Positions 24,874 to 32,961 of a stretch of DNA of 64,000 bases are shown one piece after another. Every line of letters starts with the position of its first letter. Positions within the stretch are counted from its first letter, which is position 1. The notes beneath the pieces were generated by a model that was not told where the DNA came from, searched no databases, and worked only from the letters and a program-made list of their open reading frames with translations. The position numbers were made by a program, and so were the translations under genes. Source of the stretch: Nocardia inohanensis NBRC 100128. GTDB taxonomy: Bacteria > Actinomycetota > Actinomycetes > Mycobacteriales > Mycobacteriaceae. Where the stretch lies: NCBI RefSeq assembly GCF_001612945.1, contig NZ_BDBK01000001.1, positions 186,001-250,000 on the forward strand, read 5' to 3'.

Positions 24874-25926
24874 TCAGGCGGATTGCAAGATTTCTCGGAC
24901 GGTGTCGGAGCGGAAGAACGGTGCTACTCGCCGGCGGATCAATCCGGCCAGCACTCCGTCCTGTTTCGCCAATTCGATTACCGGCGGGGCGTAGCGTACG
25001 AATTCGTCGCGCAGGAGTTCCGGGGTGACGCCGACTTCCTTCCAGAGGCCGGCCACCGTGTAATCGCCGTAGTATCCCAGCAGGATTCGGGTCGCGTCGC
25101 CGATCAATTCGGCTAGGTAGTCGCGATTCTTCACGGTGGTCACCAGGTCGAAGGTCGCGCCGATGAGGGCGCGCAATTCCTCCACTTCGATGAATTCGCG
25201 CAGATCGCTGACGGGTTCGTTGGCGAACAGGTCGTAGACTTCCAGGGCCGCCTCGTTCAGCGGCGTCTCTTTGATGACGGTCAGGATGGCGTGGTTGGTG
25301 CGCTTCACCGCGTACTGCGCGGCCGCGGCGCCGGCCTCCCCGAGGCGCTCGCCGAATGCCCGGTCGCCGGCATTGAGCATCTTGCCGACCGTCCGATCAC
25401 CAAGGGAGAGTGCGGATTTCACGACCGGGATCTTCTCGGCGCGGGTGCGGGCGGCATCGGCCGCGCCCGCGACGATGCGATTGACGAAGGTGGCGGCGAC
25501 GGTGCCGACCAGGGGACTCTGGGCGAACCGGTCGAGACCGCGCTCGAACATGGTGTGCATGCCGAGCACGGTCGCGATCAGGGTGGCGACACCCTCGCGG
25601 TCCACCACCTCGCCCAGCCGGAATTCGTCATTGGCGGACAGGTCGTAGAGGGCATCCGCCAGTGCTTCGAACAACTGCCGGTTCAGTGCGCTGCTGTTCA
25701 GCAATTCGATGATCGACAATGCGGTCTGCTGCACCGATTCCGGAGCCAGCACTTCGGAGACCTTCATGGTCTCGGCGACCGCGAAGGTATCGCGCAGAAT
25801 CGAATCCGCGTGTTCGACGAGCGCCTCGCCGGTGACCTGGTCGACGATATACGCGACCGCCGCTTCGAGTAGGCGGTCGCTGATCGCGTCCGCGTCGATT
25901 CCGTTCTCCGCCACCTGTTTCGCCAT
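24874..25926 (-). CDS. Uncharacterised helical protein of the lipid regulon
   Basis: 350 residues, almost wholly alpha-helical, with no signal peptide or clear membrane segment. The middle has a Ser/Ala-rich stretch of amphipathic helices (LVGTVAATFVNRIVAGAADAARTRAEKIPVVKSAL). No family is recognised. ATG 25926 was chosen over the longer in-frame start because GGGGAG precedes it and the upstream segment reads as non-coding (Arg/Pro/Gly-rich). It lies directly under operator site 5, so it probably belongs with the lipid-envelope genes. It could be a membrane-surface or scaffold protein. Confidence 0.7.
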   Translation of the reverse strand: MAKQVAENGIDADAISDRLLEAAVAYIVDQVTGEALVEHADSILRDTFAVAETMKVSEVLAPESVQQTALSIIELLNSSALNRQLFEALADALYDLSANDEFRLGEVVDREGVATLIATVLGMHTMFERGLDRFAQSPLVGTVAATFVNRIVAGAADAARTRAEKIPVVKSALSLGDRTVGKMLNAGDRAFGERLGEAGAAAAQYAVKRTNHAILTVIKETPLNEAALEVYDLFANEPVSDLREFIEVEELRALIGATFDLVTTVKNRDYLAELIGDATRILLGYYGDYTVAGLWKEVGVTPELLRDEFVRYAPPVIELAKQDGVLAGLIRRRVAPFFRSDTVREILQSA

Positions 25927-25970
25927 CGCATCTCCCCTTTTCCCGCTCGTCCGCGACGAGCACCGAGAAA

Positions 25971-25985
25971 AGTGTCCCAGACGGT
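25971..25985. promoter_or_regulatory. Regulon palindrome, site 5 (uncharacterised helical protein)
   Basis: AGTGTCCCAGACGGT; the reverse complement ACCGTCTGGGACACT shows the core GTCTGGGAC. It lies 44 bases before the minus-strand ATG. Confidence 0.65.
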
Positions 25986-26006
25986 TTGGGTCGGCGCAAA
26001 GCGAAG

Positions 26007-26417
26007 CTACCGGCCGACCGCCCGGTCTCGTTGCTCCCGGATCTGCCGCTGCCGTTCGGTCAGGTCGTTCTGCTGGAACTCGGTGTAGCCCAGCACCTGG
26101 TAGGTCACCACCCGCTGATCCGCGCCGCAGTCCCGCGACAGACGCAGGGTGGAACCGGCCGCGATGTAGTTGCCGGGTTCGTCGAACACGATCTGCCGAT
26201 CGAAATCCAGGGGTGTGCTGCACACGTAGAACACGTCCACCACGCCCGCCGACGAATCATTGTTGTAGCAGCTGACTTCCAGCCACGACCCGTCGGTACG
26301 GGTCGCCTTGCAGTCGATCGTCGCGGTGGAGCCGGGCGCGGCTGCGACGGGAGCGTCGAGCAGACCTCCCGCGACGAGCAGCGCCGCCGACAATGCGAAC
26401 CATCCGGTGTATTTCAT
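26007..26417 (-). CDS. Secreted protein of the MmpL operon
   Basis: 136 residues. Signal peptide KYTGWFALSAALLVAGGLLDA, then a cysteine-containing domain (four Cys: DCKA, SCYN, VCST, RDCGADQ) suited to two disulfides, and a charged C-terminal helix rich in Arg/Gln (RQRQIREQRDRAVGR). Not recognised. Its ATG overlaps the stop of mmpL by ATGA, so it is translated together with the transporter and may be a periplasmic partner. Confidence 0.7.
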   Translation of the reverse strand: MKYTGWFALSAALLVAGGLLDAPVAAAPGSTATIDCKATRTDGSWLEVSCYNNDSSAGVVDVFYVCSTPLDFDRQIVFDEPGNYIAAGSTLRLSRDCGADQRVVTYQVLGYTEFQQNDLTERQRQIREQRDRAVGR

Positions 26418-28612
26418 ACCGTCACTTCCTGTGCGGTCGTTTCCGCGTCGGGGGCATCCCCGCCGGTCTCGTACTCCGCCATCCCGATCCGGGCCTGTAG
26501 CCGTTTCGCCCACGCCGGAGCCCACCAGCAGCGATCGCCCAGAATCCGCATGATCGACGGCACCAGCAGCAGGCGAATCACGCTGGCGTCCAAGATCAGA
26601 GCGACGATCATCCCGTAGGCGATGTACTTCATGAGCACCAGATCCGAGAGCCCGAACGCCCCCGTCACCACGATCAGCACCAGGGCCGCCGCGGTGATGA
26701 TGCCGCCGGTGTGCGCGGTCCCGTACCGGATGGCCTCCGGGGTGTCCGCGCCCTTGGCCCGCGCCTCGGCCATCCGCGACATCAGGAAGATCTCGTAGTC
26801 GGTGGAGAGCCCGAAGATGATGGCGACGATGATCACCAGCACCGGGAAGCTCAACGGCTGCGGCGTGAAGTCCAGCAGCCCGGCCCCGTGCCCGTCGTAG
26901 AAGACGAACGACAGGAAACCGAGCGTGGCGGTGAGGCTCAGCGCGCTCACCACTACCGCCTTGAGCGGCAGCACGAACGAGCCGAAGGCCAGGAACATCA
27001 TCAGGAACGAGGCCAGCACCAGAACGGCGAGCAGCCAGGGCAATCGGTCGATCACGCCGTGAATCGAATCCCTTTCCAGCACCGGCAGACCCGTGACATA
27101 CATGCTCACCCCGGCGGGCGGATCGATGGCCCGCAATCCGGCGATCACCGCATCGGCGTTCTTCGGATCGGCCAGCCCGGATTGATAGACCTTGATGTTC
27201 ACCCCGTCCTTGGCCACCCCATTGGAGAACGGCTTCTCGAAATTCCCCGTCCGTCCCGGCACCTTGTTCGCCGCCTCGATGATCGCGCCGACGGTGGCCC
27301 GATCCGCGCCCTCGATCACCAGCTTCACCGGCGACACCCGCTCCTTGGGGAACACCGCATCGAAATCCTGCTGCGCCGAACGGGTTTCGTTCCCCGGCGG
27401 CAGATACTTCTCGGTCAGCCCCGCGAACTCCACGTGCGTGAACGGCAGGATCAACCCGAGCAGCACCAGCATGATCGGGTACGCCAGCAGCGACGGCCGC
27501 CGCATCGCCCAGCTCGCCAGCCGCGACCAGAACGAGGCATCGATCTGCGCGCTGGTCCTGGTGCGCGAGAACCGTTCGAAGCCGAAGGCGTCCACGCGCT
27601 TACCGAGCACCGCGAGCATGGCCGGCGGCACCGTGATGGAGAGCAATGCGGCCAGCACCACCGCCGTCAGCGCCCCCAGCGCCACCGAGCGCAGGAAGGT
27701 CATCGGGAAGATCAGCACCCCCGCCACGCACACCACGATGATGGTCGCCGAGAACACGATGGTCCGCCCGGCGGTCGAAACCGTCACGCGCACAGCTTCT
27801 TCGGTGGATTTGCCCTCCGCGATCTCCTCCCGGAACCGGCTCACCACGAACAATCCGTAGTCGATGGCCAGCCCCAGCCCGATCAGCGAGATCACCGCGT
27901 CGGCGAATTGATGCACCTGCATCACCCCGGTGAGCACCTTCATCACCCCCCACGCCCCGGCGATGGTGAGCCCGCCCACGATCATCGGCAGCGAGGCCGC
28001 GATCACCCCGCCGAAGACGAACAACAGCACAATGGCCACCACCGGCAACGCGATCAAGTGCATGCGATCGATATCGGCCTGCATGGTCAGCCCGACCGCG
28101 TCCGCCACCGGCACCCGCCCCGCGATCTGCACCGACAGCCCGGGAATGCCGAGCTTGTCCGCGATCCGGTGGTAGTGGCCGACGCTGTCCTGATCGCCCT
28201 CGCCCTGTAATCCGATGGACAGGAACGCCCGGGTCTTGGATTCGTCGATGAACCGGGTCTTGCCCAGGCTCCCGTTCCAATATCCGCTGACGTCCTTGAT
28301 CTGCGTCCGGTAATCGGTGAGCAGCGTCTGCGTGAGCCGCTTGCCCGCCTCTTCGATATCAGGATCGGTGATGTGCTTCCCGGCCGGCGCGGTGTACAGC
28401 GCGATCACATCGCCGTCGAAGTCCCGCCCGAAGGTGTCGTCGGCCAATTCGGTCCCGGCCACCGATTCACTGCTGTCGTCGAAGAACCCCTGCGCGGTCA
28501 GCTCGTCCTGATATCCGAGCCCGAAAATCCCCGAAACCCCCATCAGCGCAACGAATCCGGCGATGACGGCGTAGCGGGCGCGATAGGTCCAGCGCCCCAT
28601 CCATTGGAACAC
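26414..28612 (-). CDS. MmpL family RND transporter
   Basis: 732 residues, shorter than the roughly 950 of large MmpL proteins but usual for small MmpL/YdfJ-type members. One TM at the N-terminus is followed by a periplasmic domain, then five helices, a repeat of the domain and five more helices. The internal motif GLAIDYGLFVVSRFREE and the second GLSTDYEIFLMSRMAEAR are the paired Asp-Tyr proton-relay motifs of the family. These proteins export lipids to the outer envelope. It lies 30 bases after a lipoprotein gene and overlaps a secreted-protein gene. Confidence 0.92.
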   Translation of the reverse strand: MFQWMGRWTYRARYAVIAGFVALMGVSGIFGLGYQDELTAQGFFDDSSESVAGTELADDTFGRDFDGDVIALYTAPAGKHITDPDIEEAGKRLTQTLLTDYRTQIKDVSGYWNGSLGKTRFIDESKTRAFLSIGLQGEGDQDSVGHYHRIADKLGIPGLSVQIAGRVPVADAVGLTMQADIDRMHLIALPVVAIVLLFVFGGVIAASLPMIVGGLTIAGAWGVMKVLTGVMQVHQFADAVISLIGLGLAIDYGLFVVSRFREEIAEGKSTEEAVRVTVSTAGRTIVFSATIIVVCVAGVLIFPMTFLRSVALGALTAVVLAALLSITVPPAMLAVLGKRVDAFGFERFSRTRTSAQIDASFWSRLASWAMRRPSLLAYPIMLVLLGLILPFTHVEFAGLTEKYLPPGNETRSAQQDFDAVFPKERVSPVKLVIEGADRATVGAIIEAANKVPGRTGNFEKPFSNGVAKDGVNIKVYQSGLADPKNADAVIAGLRAIDPPAGVSMYVTGLPVLERDSIHGVIDRLPWLLAVLVLASFLMMFLAFGSFVLPLKAVVVSALSLTATLGFLSFVFYDGHGAGLLDFTPQPLSFPVLVIIVAIIFGLSTDYEIFLMSRMAEARAKGADTPEAIRYGTAHTGGIITAAALVLIVVTGAFGLSDLVLMKYIAYGMIVALILDASVIRLLLVPSIMRILGDRCWWAPAWAKRLQARIGMAEYETGGDAPDAETTAQEVTV

Positions 28613-28642
28613 GATCGGATCTCCCCTCCGAAAAGCCCGGGC

Positions 28643-29170
28643 CTAGGAGGTGCAGGCCGGGGACTTGTAATCGGTCTGGGCGAGAATTCCGCAGATCTCG
28701 CTGACCGGAATCTTCCACTCCCCGTTGACCGGGGTCAGATTCAGCGGCGCGGATCGCCGATTGCCATTGCCGTCCTTGTCCAGCCAGAACTCGGCCTCCA
28801 GCACCTCGCCGTTGATCACCACGGACCCGGCGACCACGCCGAACGCGGCATTCGGGTTCTCCGACAGCGCCTTCGACAGTTCCGGCAGATCCGAGCGGAA
28901 CTTCTCGCCGCCCGCCACGATGGCGAGCCGCTGATCATCGGAGACCTGTTTGCCCTTGCCGAACAGGTCCTGCAACTTCTTGTCCAGCTGTTCGGCGGTG
29001 AGGGCCGCGGGAATTCCGGCGGCGGTTGTCGCGCCGGTGCCGGTGGTGGGCGCAACGGTAATGGTGACATCGCTGCTGCGTACATTGCTGCCACCGCACC
29101 CGGTCAGTGTCAGAGACAGTGCTGCTGCGGCGGCCGCTATCGAAATAGCCGCTCTCATATGTATTTTCAT
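28643..29170 (-). CDS. Lipoprotein of the MmpL operon
   Basis: 175 residues. Signal peptide with lipobox LTLTGC, then a Gly/Ser/Thr linker and a domain typical of small mycobacterial-type lipoproteins: LDKKLQDLFGKGKQVSDDQRLAIV and VNGEVLEAEFWLDKDGNG. The end contains two cysteines (ICGIL, PACTS). ATG 29170 follows GGAGGGG. It heads the operon with mmpL and is under operator site 6. Lipoprotein partners that bind substrates are known for MmpL systems, so a chaperone role is plausible. Confidence 0.75.
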   Translation of the reverse strand: MKIHMRAAISIAAAAAALSLTLTGCGGSNVRSSDVTITVAPTTGTGATTAAGIPAALTAEQLDKKLQDLFGKGKQVSDDQRLAIVAGGEKFRSDLPELSKALSENPNAAFGVVAGSVVINGEVLEAEFWLDKDGNGNRRSAPLNLTPVNGEWKIPVSEICGILAQTDYKSPACTS

Positions 29171-29236
29171 GGCCCCTCCGCGTGATCGTGATCGCAATTT
29201 GCGTTTGCCTAGGTGATGGGTCACAGTATGCTAACA

Positions 29237-29251
29237 ACTGTCTCAGTCGGT
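29237..29251. promoter_or_regulatory. Regulon palindrome, site 6 (lipoprotein-mmpL / anchored protein)
   Basis: ACTGTCTCAGTCGGT; one arm is perfect (ACTGTCTC) and the other has one change. It lies 67 bases before the lipoprotein ATG and 27 before the GTG of the divergent gene. Confidence 0.6.
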
Positions 29252-29277
29252 GTGTATCAAATCTCCAGGGAGGGCCG

Positions 29278-29883
29278 GTGGAAGGCTCGCGCAAGCCGCC
29301 GGGGCCGAGGTTCGCCTACGCGTCCGCATTGCTGATCGCCGCCGCGTCGGTCGCCGGGGGAGGCGGCCTGGCGATGTGGTTCCGGACCCATCCGGGCGCG
29401 CCGCCGCCGATCATCGTGGTGGCGGAAGCGCCCGCCGCGAGCTCCTCCCCGGTGCCCACCACACATGCCGAGCAGACCACCGCACCCAAGGCGGCGCGGC
29501 CGGCCGAGCCGGTGTTCCCGACTCTCCCGGATGACGCCGCCTATACCGCGGCGCCGCCGAGCGCGCGCCCCGGCTTCGCCGACAAATCGGCGAATCAATA
29601 CGGCTGGTTCAGTGGTGACGGCAGGTCAGCGCGGTGCGACGAATGGAATCGGGCCACGGTGGTGGGCTCCACCGCGCAGACTCTCTTCGTCGTGTGCGGA
29701 TCGTATTTCAAGGCTTACGAATTGGCCACCGGCACCCCGATCCGGATCGGGATCTCCGGCGGCGGCGGGGCCTGGGTGGGCGCGGGCACAACGATTTCGG
29801 TGCATCTCACCATTGGCGAATTGACCATGGTGCGCGACGGTGACCCTGTCGTGCAGCCGGTGGTCGAGTGGTGGCAACCCTAG
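29278..29883 (+). CDS. Membrane-anchored extracytoplasmic protein
   Basis: 201 residues. One N-terminal transmembrane helix (FAYASALLIAAASVAGGGGLA), then about 70 residues of Pro/Ala/Thr-rich linker, then a small domain from DKSANQYGWFSG with two cysteines (ARCDEW, VVCGSY). The layout is that of a surface-anchored ligand-binding domain. I do not recognise it. GTG 29278 has GGGAGGG upstream. It is divergent from the MmpL operon across operator site 6 and is followed by the mce operon. Confidence 0.65.
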   Translation: MEGSRKPPGPRFAYASALLIAAASVAGGGGLAMWFRTHPGAPPPIIVVAEAPAASSSPVPTTHAEQTTAPKAARPAEPVFPTLPDDAAYTAAPPSARPGFADKSANQYGWFSGDGRSARCDEWNRATVVGSTAQTLFVVCGSYFKAYELATGTPIRIGISGGGGAWVGAGTTISVHLTIGELTMVRDGDPVVQPVVEWWQP

Positions 29884-29928
29884 CCGCCCGAGCTTGATCG
29901 AAACGGCGGACAGCGCGGTCCGCGGCTA

Positions 29929-29934
29929 GTAGAG
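29929..29934 (+). promoter_or_regulatory. Candidate -10 of the mce operon promoter
   Basis: TAGAGT lies just upstream of operator site 7, so the operator would sit at about the transcription start. Confidence 0.4.
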
Positions 29935-29945
29935 TCGGTGACCTG

Positions 29946-29960
29946 TCTGTCTCAGACAGT
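29946..29960. promoter_or_regulatory. Regulon palindrome, site 7 (mce operon)
   Basis: TCTGTCTCAGACAGT contains the perfect palindrome CTGTCTCAGACAG. It lies 18 bases before the ATG of the small upstream ORF and 50 before yrbEA. It sits where a bound repressor would block transcription of the whole importer operon. Confidence 0.75.
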
Positions 29961-29978
29961 AAAGCCGGAGGGGAAACG

Positions 29979-30014
29979 ATGCACGTTTGCGCTGTTCGAA
30001 AAGGGCTCTTATGA
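29979..30014 (+). CDS. Upstream 11-codon ORF of the mce operon
   Basis: ATG behind a strong GGAGGGG encodes MHVCAVRKGLL and stops at TGA 30012-30014. The stop overlaps the ATG of yrbEA (30011), i.e. TTATGA. This small leader peptide has a Cys and an Arg/Lys pair and would couple ribosomes into yrbEA. It may be a translation-control leader rather than a functional peptide. Confidence 0.5.
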   Translation: MHVCAVRKGLL

Positions 30015-30952
30015 ATGCGATGGCGGTTCAGATGCCTGAATCCGAACGGGAACACGACAATCCGGATCAGGATCCCGAAGCGGCCGAACTCGACCCCGAA
30101 TCCGGGCCCGCCCTGCGTGATTCGGTGCCGCCGGTGCTGCACCCGCTGGTCGGGCTGGTGCTGTGGGCCTGGACCACGCTGCTGGGCTCCATCGGCACCT
30201 TCGGCCGATTCGTGCTGCTGGCCGGTGATTCGGTGTACGGGCTGGTGCGCGACGCGGCGAAACTCCGGCACCCGTGGCGCGAAACGCTCACCCAGGCGTG
30301 GTTCATGATGAGCGTGTCGGGCTGGCCCGCCATCCTCATCTCGGTCCCGCTCGGGGCGATCATTCAGATCCAGGCGGGGTCGCTCGCCGCGCAGGTCGGC
30401 GCGACCTCACAGGCCGGCGCGGCGGGCGGTTTGGGCGTCATTCGCCAAGCGGCCCCGATGATTTCGGGCATTCTCATGGGCGGCGCGGTGGGTGCGGCGG
30501 TCGCCGCCGACCTGGGGGCGCGCAAGATCCGCGAGGAGATCGACGCCATTCGCACGCTGGGCATCAATCCCAATCACCGGCTGGTGGCGCCGCGTCTGGC
30601 CGCCATGTTCCTGGTCGGTCCGCTGATGTGCATTCTGGTGGTCTTCGTCGGCATGTCGACGATCTACACCATGACCCTTGTGCAGGGCGGGGTGCCGGGG
30701 GCCTTCTTCAATTCCTTCGCCGCGTTCTCCAGCACCACCGACCTGATCATCGCCGTCATCAAGACGACGGTCTTCGGAATTCTGGTGGTACTGGTGGCGA
30801 GTCAGCGCGGATTCGAGGCGTCCGGCGGCCCCAAGGGCGTCGCCGACTGCGTGAACGCCACCGTCGTGCTGGGCGTGATGATCACCTTCGCCGCGAACGT
30901 GCTCATCACCCAATTGCTCACCATCTGGTTCCCGGAGAGCGGGGGTATCTGA
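30011..30952 (+). CDS. yrbEA: YrbE/MlaE-family permease, first subunit
   Basis: 313 residues with about six membrane helices after a 60-residue polar start. The conserved segment REEIDAIRTLGINPNHRLVAPR is the MlaE/YrbE coupling-helix motif. YrbE proteins are the permease part of the MCE lipid importer, which is driven by the Mkl/MceG ATPase encoded elsewhere. ATG 30011 is taken because it is coupled to the small upstream ORF. ATG 30020 is an alternative. It overlaps yrbEB at TGATG. Confidence 0.92.
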   Translation: MNAMAVQMPESEREHDNPDQDPEAAELDPESGPALRDSVPPVLHPLVGLVLWAWTTLLGSIGTFGRFVLLAGDSVYGLVRDAAKLRHPWRETLTQAWFMMSVSGWPAILISVPLGAIIQIQAGSLAAQVGATSQAGAAGGLGVIRQAAPMISGILMGGAVGAAVAADLGARKIREEIDAIRTLGINPNHRLVAPRLAAMFLVGPLMCILVVFVGMSTIYTMTLVQGGVPGAFFNSFAAFSSTTDLIIAVIKTTVFGILVVLVASQRGFEASGGPKGVADCVNATVVLGVMITFAANVLITQLLTIWFPESGGI

Positions 30953-31812
30953 TGGTCATTCCGTCCAAATACCGTGCGCTGGGCCTGCATTCGGCCCAAC
31001 GCGCCGCGAATGTGGCCACCCCGCTGGTCGGGCTCGGGCACCAATTCGCCTTCGCCTACCACGTACTGCGCGCCGTACCGCGCACCCTGCATCGCTATCG
31101 CCGCCAGATCGGCGTGGTGTTCATGGATATCGGCTGGGGCAACGGCCGCGTCATCGTCGGCGGCGGCACCGTGGGCGTGGTGGTCTTCATGGGCTTGATG
31201 ACCGGGGCGATGATCGGCATCGAAGCCTTCCGGCTGCTGGACATGATGGCCATGGGCCCGCTCACCGGCTTCATCTCCTCCTTCGCCAATACCCGCGAGC
31301 TGGCGCCGCTCATCGCGGCCATCGCCTTCGCGGCGCAGGCCGGCTGCCGGATCACCGCCGAGATCGGCTCCATGCGCATCTCCGAGGAGATCGACGCGCT
31401 GGAAGCCACTGCGGTGGAACCGATTCCGTTCGTGGTCACCACTCGCGTCATCGCCGGCGTGCTCATCGTGATCCCGGTGTACCTGGCGTCACTGGCGTGC
31501 AGCTACTTCGCGACGGCGTTCTTCATCAAGGTGGTGCACGGGCAGGCGGGCGGCACCTACGACCACTACTTCCAAGCCTTCCTGAACCCGAAGGACGTCT
31601 TCCTCTCGCTGTTCAAGGCGGTGGTGTTCGTCATCGTCATCATCCTGGTGCACTCCTATTACGGCTTCTACGCCTCGGGCGGCCCGGAGGGCGTCGGGGT
31701 GGCCTCCGGGCGCGCCATTCGCGCCAGCCTGGTGCTGATCATCATTCTGGATCTGACGCTGACCACCGCACTGTGGGGAATGCTCGTCAGCGATATACGA
31801 ATTACGGGTTAG
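30952..31812 (+). CDS. yrbEB: YrbE/MlaE-family permease, second subunit
   Basis: 286 residues. Same fold as the first subunit: a short cytosolic start, five or six helices and the coupling motif SEEIDALEATAVEPIPFVVTTR. Pairs of YrbE proteins form the heterodimeric permease. It begins in the TGATG overlap with yrbEA and is followed three bases later by mceA. Confidence 0.92.
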   Translation: MVIPSKYRALGLHSAQRAANVATPLVGLGHQFAFAYHVLRAVPRTLHRYRRQIGVVFMDIGWGNGRVIVGGGTVGVVVFMGLMTGAMIGIEAFRLLDMMAMGPLTGFISSFANTRELAPLIAAIAFAAQAGCRITAEIGSMRISEEIDALEATAVEPIPFVVTTRVIAGVLIVIPVYLASLACSYFATAFFIKVVHGQAGGTYDHYFQAFLNPKDVFLSLFKAVVFVIVIILVHSYYGFYASGGPEGVGVASGRAIRASLVLIIILDLTLTTALWGMLVSDIRITG

Positions 31813-31815
31813 CGC

Positions 31816-32961
31816 ATGGGAATCGGGAAATACCAGGCGATCAACGGGCGCGGCCCCAAACCGTGGCAGCTGCTGATCACCGGGGTGGTGGGCGGTGCCG
31901 TGCTGATGACGGTGTCGCTGCTGTTCACCACCTATGTGAAGGGCGGTTTCACGCCCGAGTTCATTGTGAACATCGCGGCCGAGCAGGTCGGTGAGGGCAT
32001 TGTCGAGGGCGCCGACGTGAAAATGGACGGGCTGCGCATCGGACAGGTCAGCAAGATCGAAACCCGGGGCGCGGACAGCCAATTCGTGCGGCTCTCGCTG
32101 GAACCGCAGAACGCGAAATTCCTCGCCGACAATGTCAAGGCCCGCTTCGTCTCCTCCAATACCCTCGGCATGACCGCGCTGGAGCTGTTCTATCTCGGTC
32201 CGCGCGGCAAACAGCTGAGCAACGGGGCCACCGTCACGCTGCCCCGGGACAGCCAGACCGTCACCGTCACCACCGTGGTCCGCACCGTCGGTGAGCAATT
32301 CGGCAAGATCGACGCCGAACCGATCGGGCGCATCGGCAAGGTGCTGAACTTCGAGGGCAGTGCCGACGGCATCGGCAAGATGATCTCCACCGCCATCGAT
32401 ATCGGCCGGATGAAGGTCGGCGACGAGATGCTGGTCGGATTGGACGCGCGACCGAGCCTGCAACAGGGGGCCGCCGCCAGCGGTGATCTGGTGCGCGTCT
32501 CCCACGATGTGCTGGTCGGATTTCGTGCGCAGGCCGCGCGGCTGGCCTTCCTCACCGGGCATCACGACGACCTCGAGGCCGTCGCGACATTGATCGCCCA
32601 GGTCATCGGCGACGCCTTGCAGATCTTCCCGCAGCCCGGCTTCTCCTCGGTGGTCGACGCCCTGATCAGCGTGCTCGACCCGATCGGCGGTGCGGCCGGC
32701 GGACTCACCAGCTTCTACACCAGGATTCCGCAATTGCTCGATCAGATCGACAAATCCTTCGTCGCCAATCCCGATGGGACGGTGTCGATGAAGATCCAGC
32801 TGCTCCTGGCCGGATTGCCTTATCTCGCAGGTGATCCCAAGTCGGTCGCGGCCGGCCCGGCGGCGACCGGCCCGCAGCTCCCCGGGGTCGGGGCGCTGCC
32901 GCAGATTCCCGGCCTGCCGATTCCGGCGGGGCTCTTCGGCGGCGAGGGGGGTCAACGGTGA
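31816..32961 (+). CDS. mceA: MCE-family protein, first
   Basis: 381 residues. One N-terminal membrane helix, then the MCE/MlaD domain (residues about 50-130) with GADVKMDGLRIGQVSKIE as the hallmark, then an all-helical tail and a Pro/Gly-rich end. MCE proteins assemble into a periplasmic hexameric tube carrying lipids to the permease. It overlaps mceB by ATGG/GTGA at the stop. Confidence 0.9.
   Translation: MGIGKYQAINGRGPKPWQLLITGVVGGAVLMTVSLLFTTYVKGGFTPEFIVNIAAEQVGEGIVEGADVKMDGLRIGQVSKIETRGADSQFVRLSLEPQNAKFLADNVKARFVSSNTLGMTALELFYLGPRGKQLSNGATVTLPRDSQTVTVTTVVRTVGEQFGKIDAEPIGRIGKVLNFEGSADGIGKMISTAIDIGRMKVGDEMLVGLDARPSLQQGAAASGDLVRVSHDVLVGFRAQAARLAFLTGHHDDLEAVATLIAQVIGDALQIFPQPGFSSVVDALISVLDPIGGAAGGLTSFYTRIPQLLDQIDKSFVANPDGTVSMKIQLLLAGLPYLAGDPKSVAAGPAATGPQLPGVGALPQIPGLPIPAGLFGGEGGQR

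Noticed and set aside
24870..24883. Extra near-match to the regulon palindrome (TGTCTCAGGCGG)
   Set aside because: It lies inside the last codons of the 350-residue gene, has only one intact half and is 230 bases from the next start. Counted as chance.
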